The translations under genes were made by a program, and so were the position numbers. A stretch of 6,664 nucleotides of DNA from assembly GCA_039932395.1 (NCBI GenBank), contig JBDTQB010000257.1, positions 1 through 6,664 of the forward strand. The letters are read 5' to 3'. The notes below the pieces were generated by a model. It did not search any database. It had not been told where the DNA came from and saw only the letters and a program-made list of their open reading frames with translations. The first letter of the stretch is position 1; each line of letters starts with the position of its first letter. The stretch is from JAGNNV01 sp039932395 (lineage in GTDB: Bacteria > Acidobacteriota > Vicinamibacteria > Fen-336 > JAGNNV01). Of this stretch, positions 6,617-6,664 are shown in pieces.

Positions 6617-6638
6617 ACGGGCTTACGATTCAAGCCGT
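6617..6638. repeat. Inverted repeat in the region upstream of the glycosyltransferase
   Basis: ACGG(G)CTT and AAGCCGT flank the 7-nt spacer ACGATTC, giving 7-bp arms with one bulged G (perfect core GGCTT/AAGCC, 6620-6636). It lies between the glycosyltransferase start and a possible divergent start at 6651. It could be an operator or a leader hairpin. Nothing else stands out in 6542-6650. Confidence 0.25.
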
Positions 6639-6650
6639 CGAAAGGCCACC

Positions 6651-6664
6651 ATGCGCAGGATGAT
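6651..6664 (+). CDS. Possible start of a divergent gene (cut by the window edge)
   Basis: ATG CGC AGG ATG AT begins at 6651 and is preceded by GAAAGG at 6640-6645, a Shine-Dalgarno-like hexamer with 5-nt spacing. Only four codons are visible (M R R M), so the product cannot be named. If real, the gene is divergent from the glycosyltransferase, and the 109 nt between them would hold both promoters, which also favours the ATG over the GTG start of the glycosyltransferase. Confidence 0.3.

Noticed and set aside
1..6664. tRNA, rRNA, CRISPR, insertion sequence or prophage signals
   Set aside because: Reading both strands showed no cloverleaf, spaced direct repeats, transposase motifs or terminal inverted repeats; nearly all of the window is protein-coding.

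Overview
The window is a compact, GC-rich bacterial chromosomal segment with five recognisable protein genes and no RNA genes, mobile elements or CRISPR arrays that I can see. A Hanks-type Ser/Thr kinase whose catalytic domain reads GRGGMG and VALKTLR, a cupredoxin with a carboxypeptidase-regulatory-like tail, an M28-like protein and a GGDEF protein together fit Acidobacteriota best. Myxococcota or Gemmatimonadota are possible. The phylum is an inference from gene style, not from a marker gene.

Layout, left to right. (1) A minus-strand pair: a secreted blue-copper-type cupredoxin (2499 to 1822), then 77 nt later a membrane Cache-like/HAMP/Ser-Thr kinase (1744 down to the left edge, 3' end missing). 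(2) A 132-nt divergent intergenic region with a perfect TATAAT on the plus strand. (3) A plus-strand pair: a membrane-anchored M28-like metallopeptidase homologue with altered catalytic residues (2632-3960, TTG start, probably leaderless), then 22 nt later a MASE1-like GGDEF diguanylate cyclase (3983-5410). (4) A convergent GT4 glycosyltransferase on the minus strand (6541 to 5414), whose stop codon lies 3 nt from that of the cyclase. (5) A short region at the right edge that may hold the start of another plus-strand gene at 6651.

Three of the five genes join the periplasm or membrane to the cytoplasm: two signalling proteins (kinase, diguanylate cyclase) and an M28-like protein held in the membrane by its C-terminus. 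The most interesting idea is that the secreted cupredoxin feeds a copper or redox cue to the Cache-like sensor of the adjacent kinase. A second is that the M28-like protein, which lacks the usual Glu-Glu catalytic pair, works as a binding or regulatory ectodomain beside a diguanylate cyclase. Both are inferences from gene order and motif reading. None of the genes belongs to a named defence, secondary-metabolite or mobile system, and I did not find a clearly new multi-gene system.
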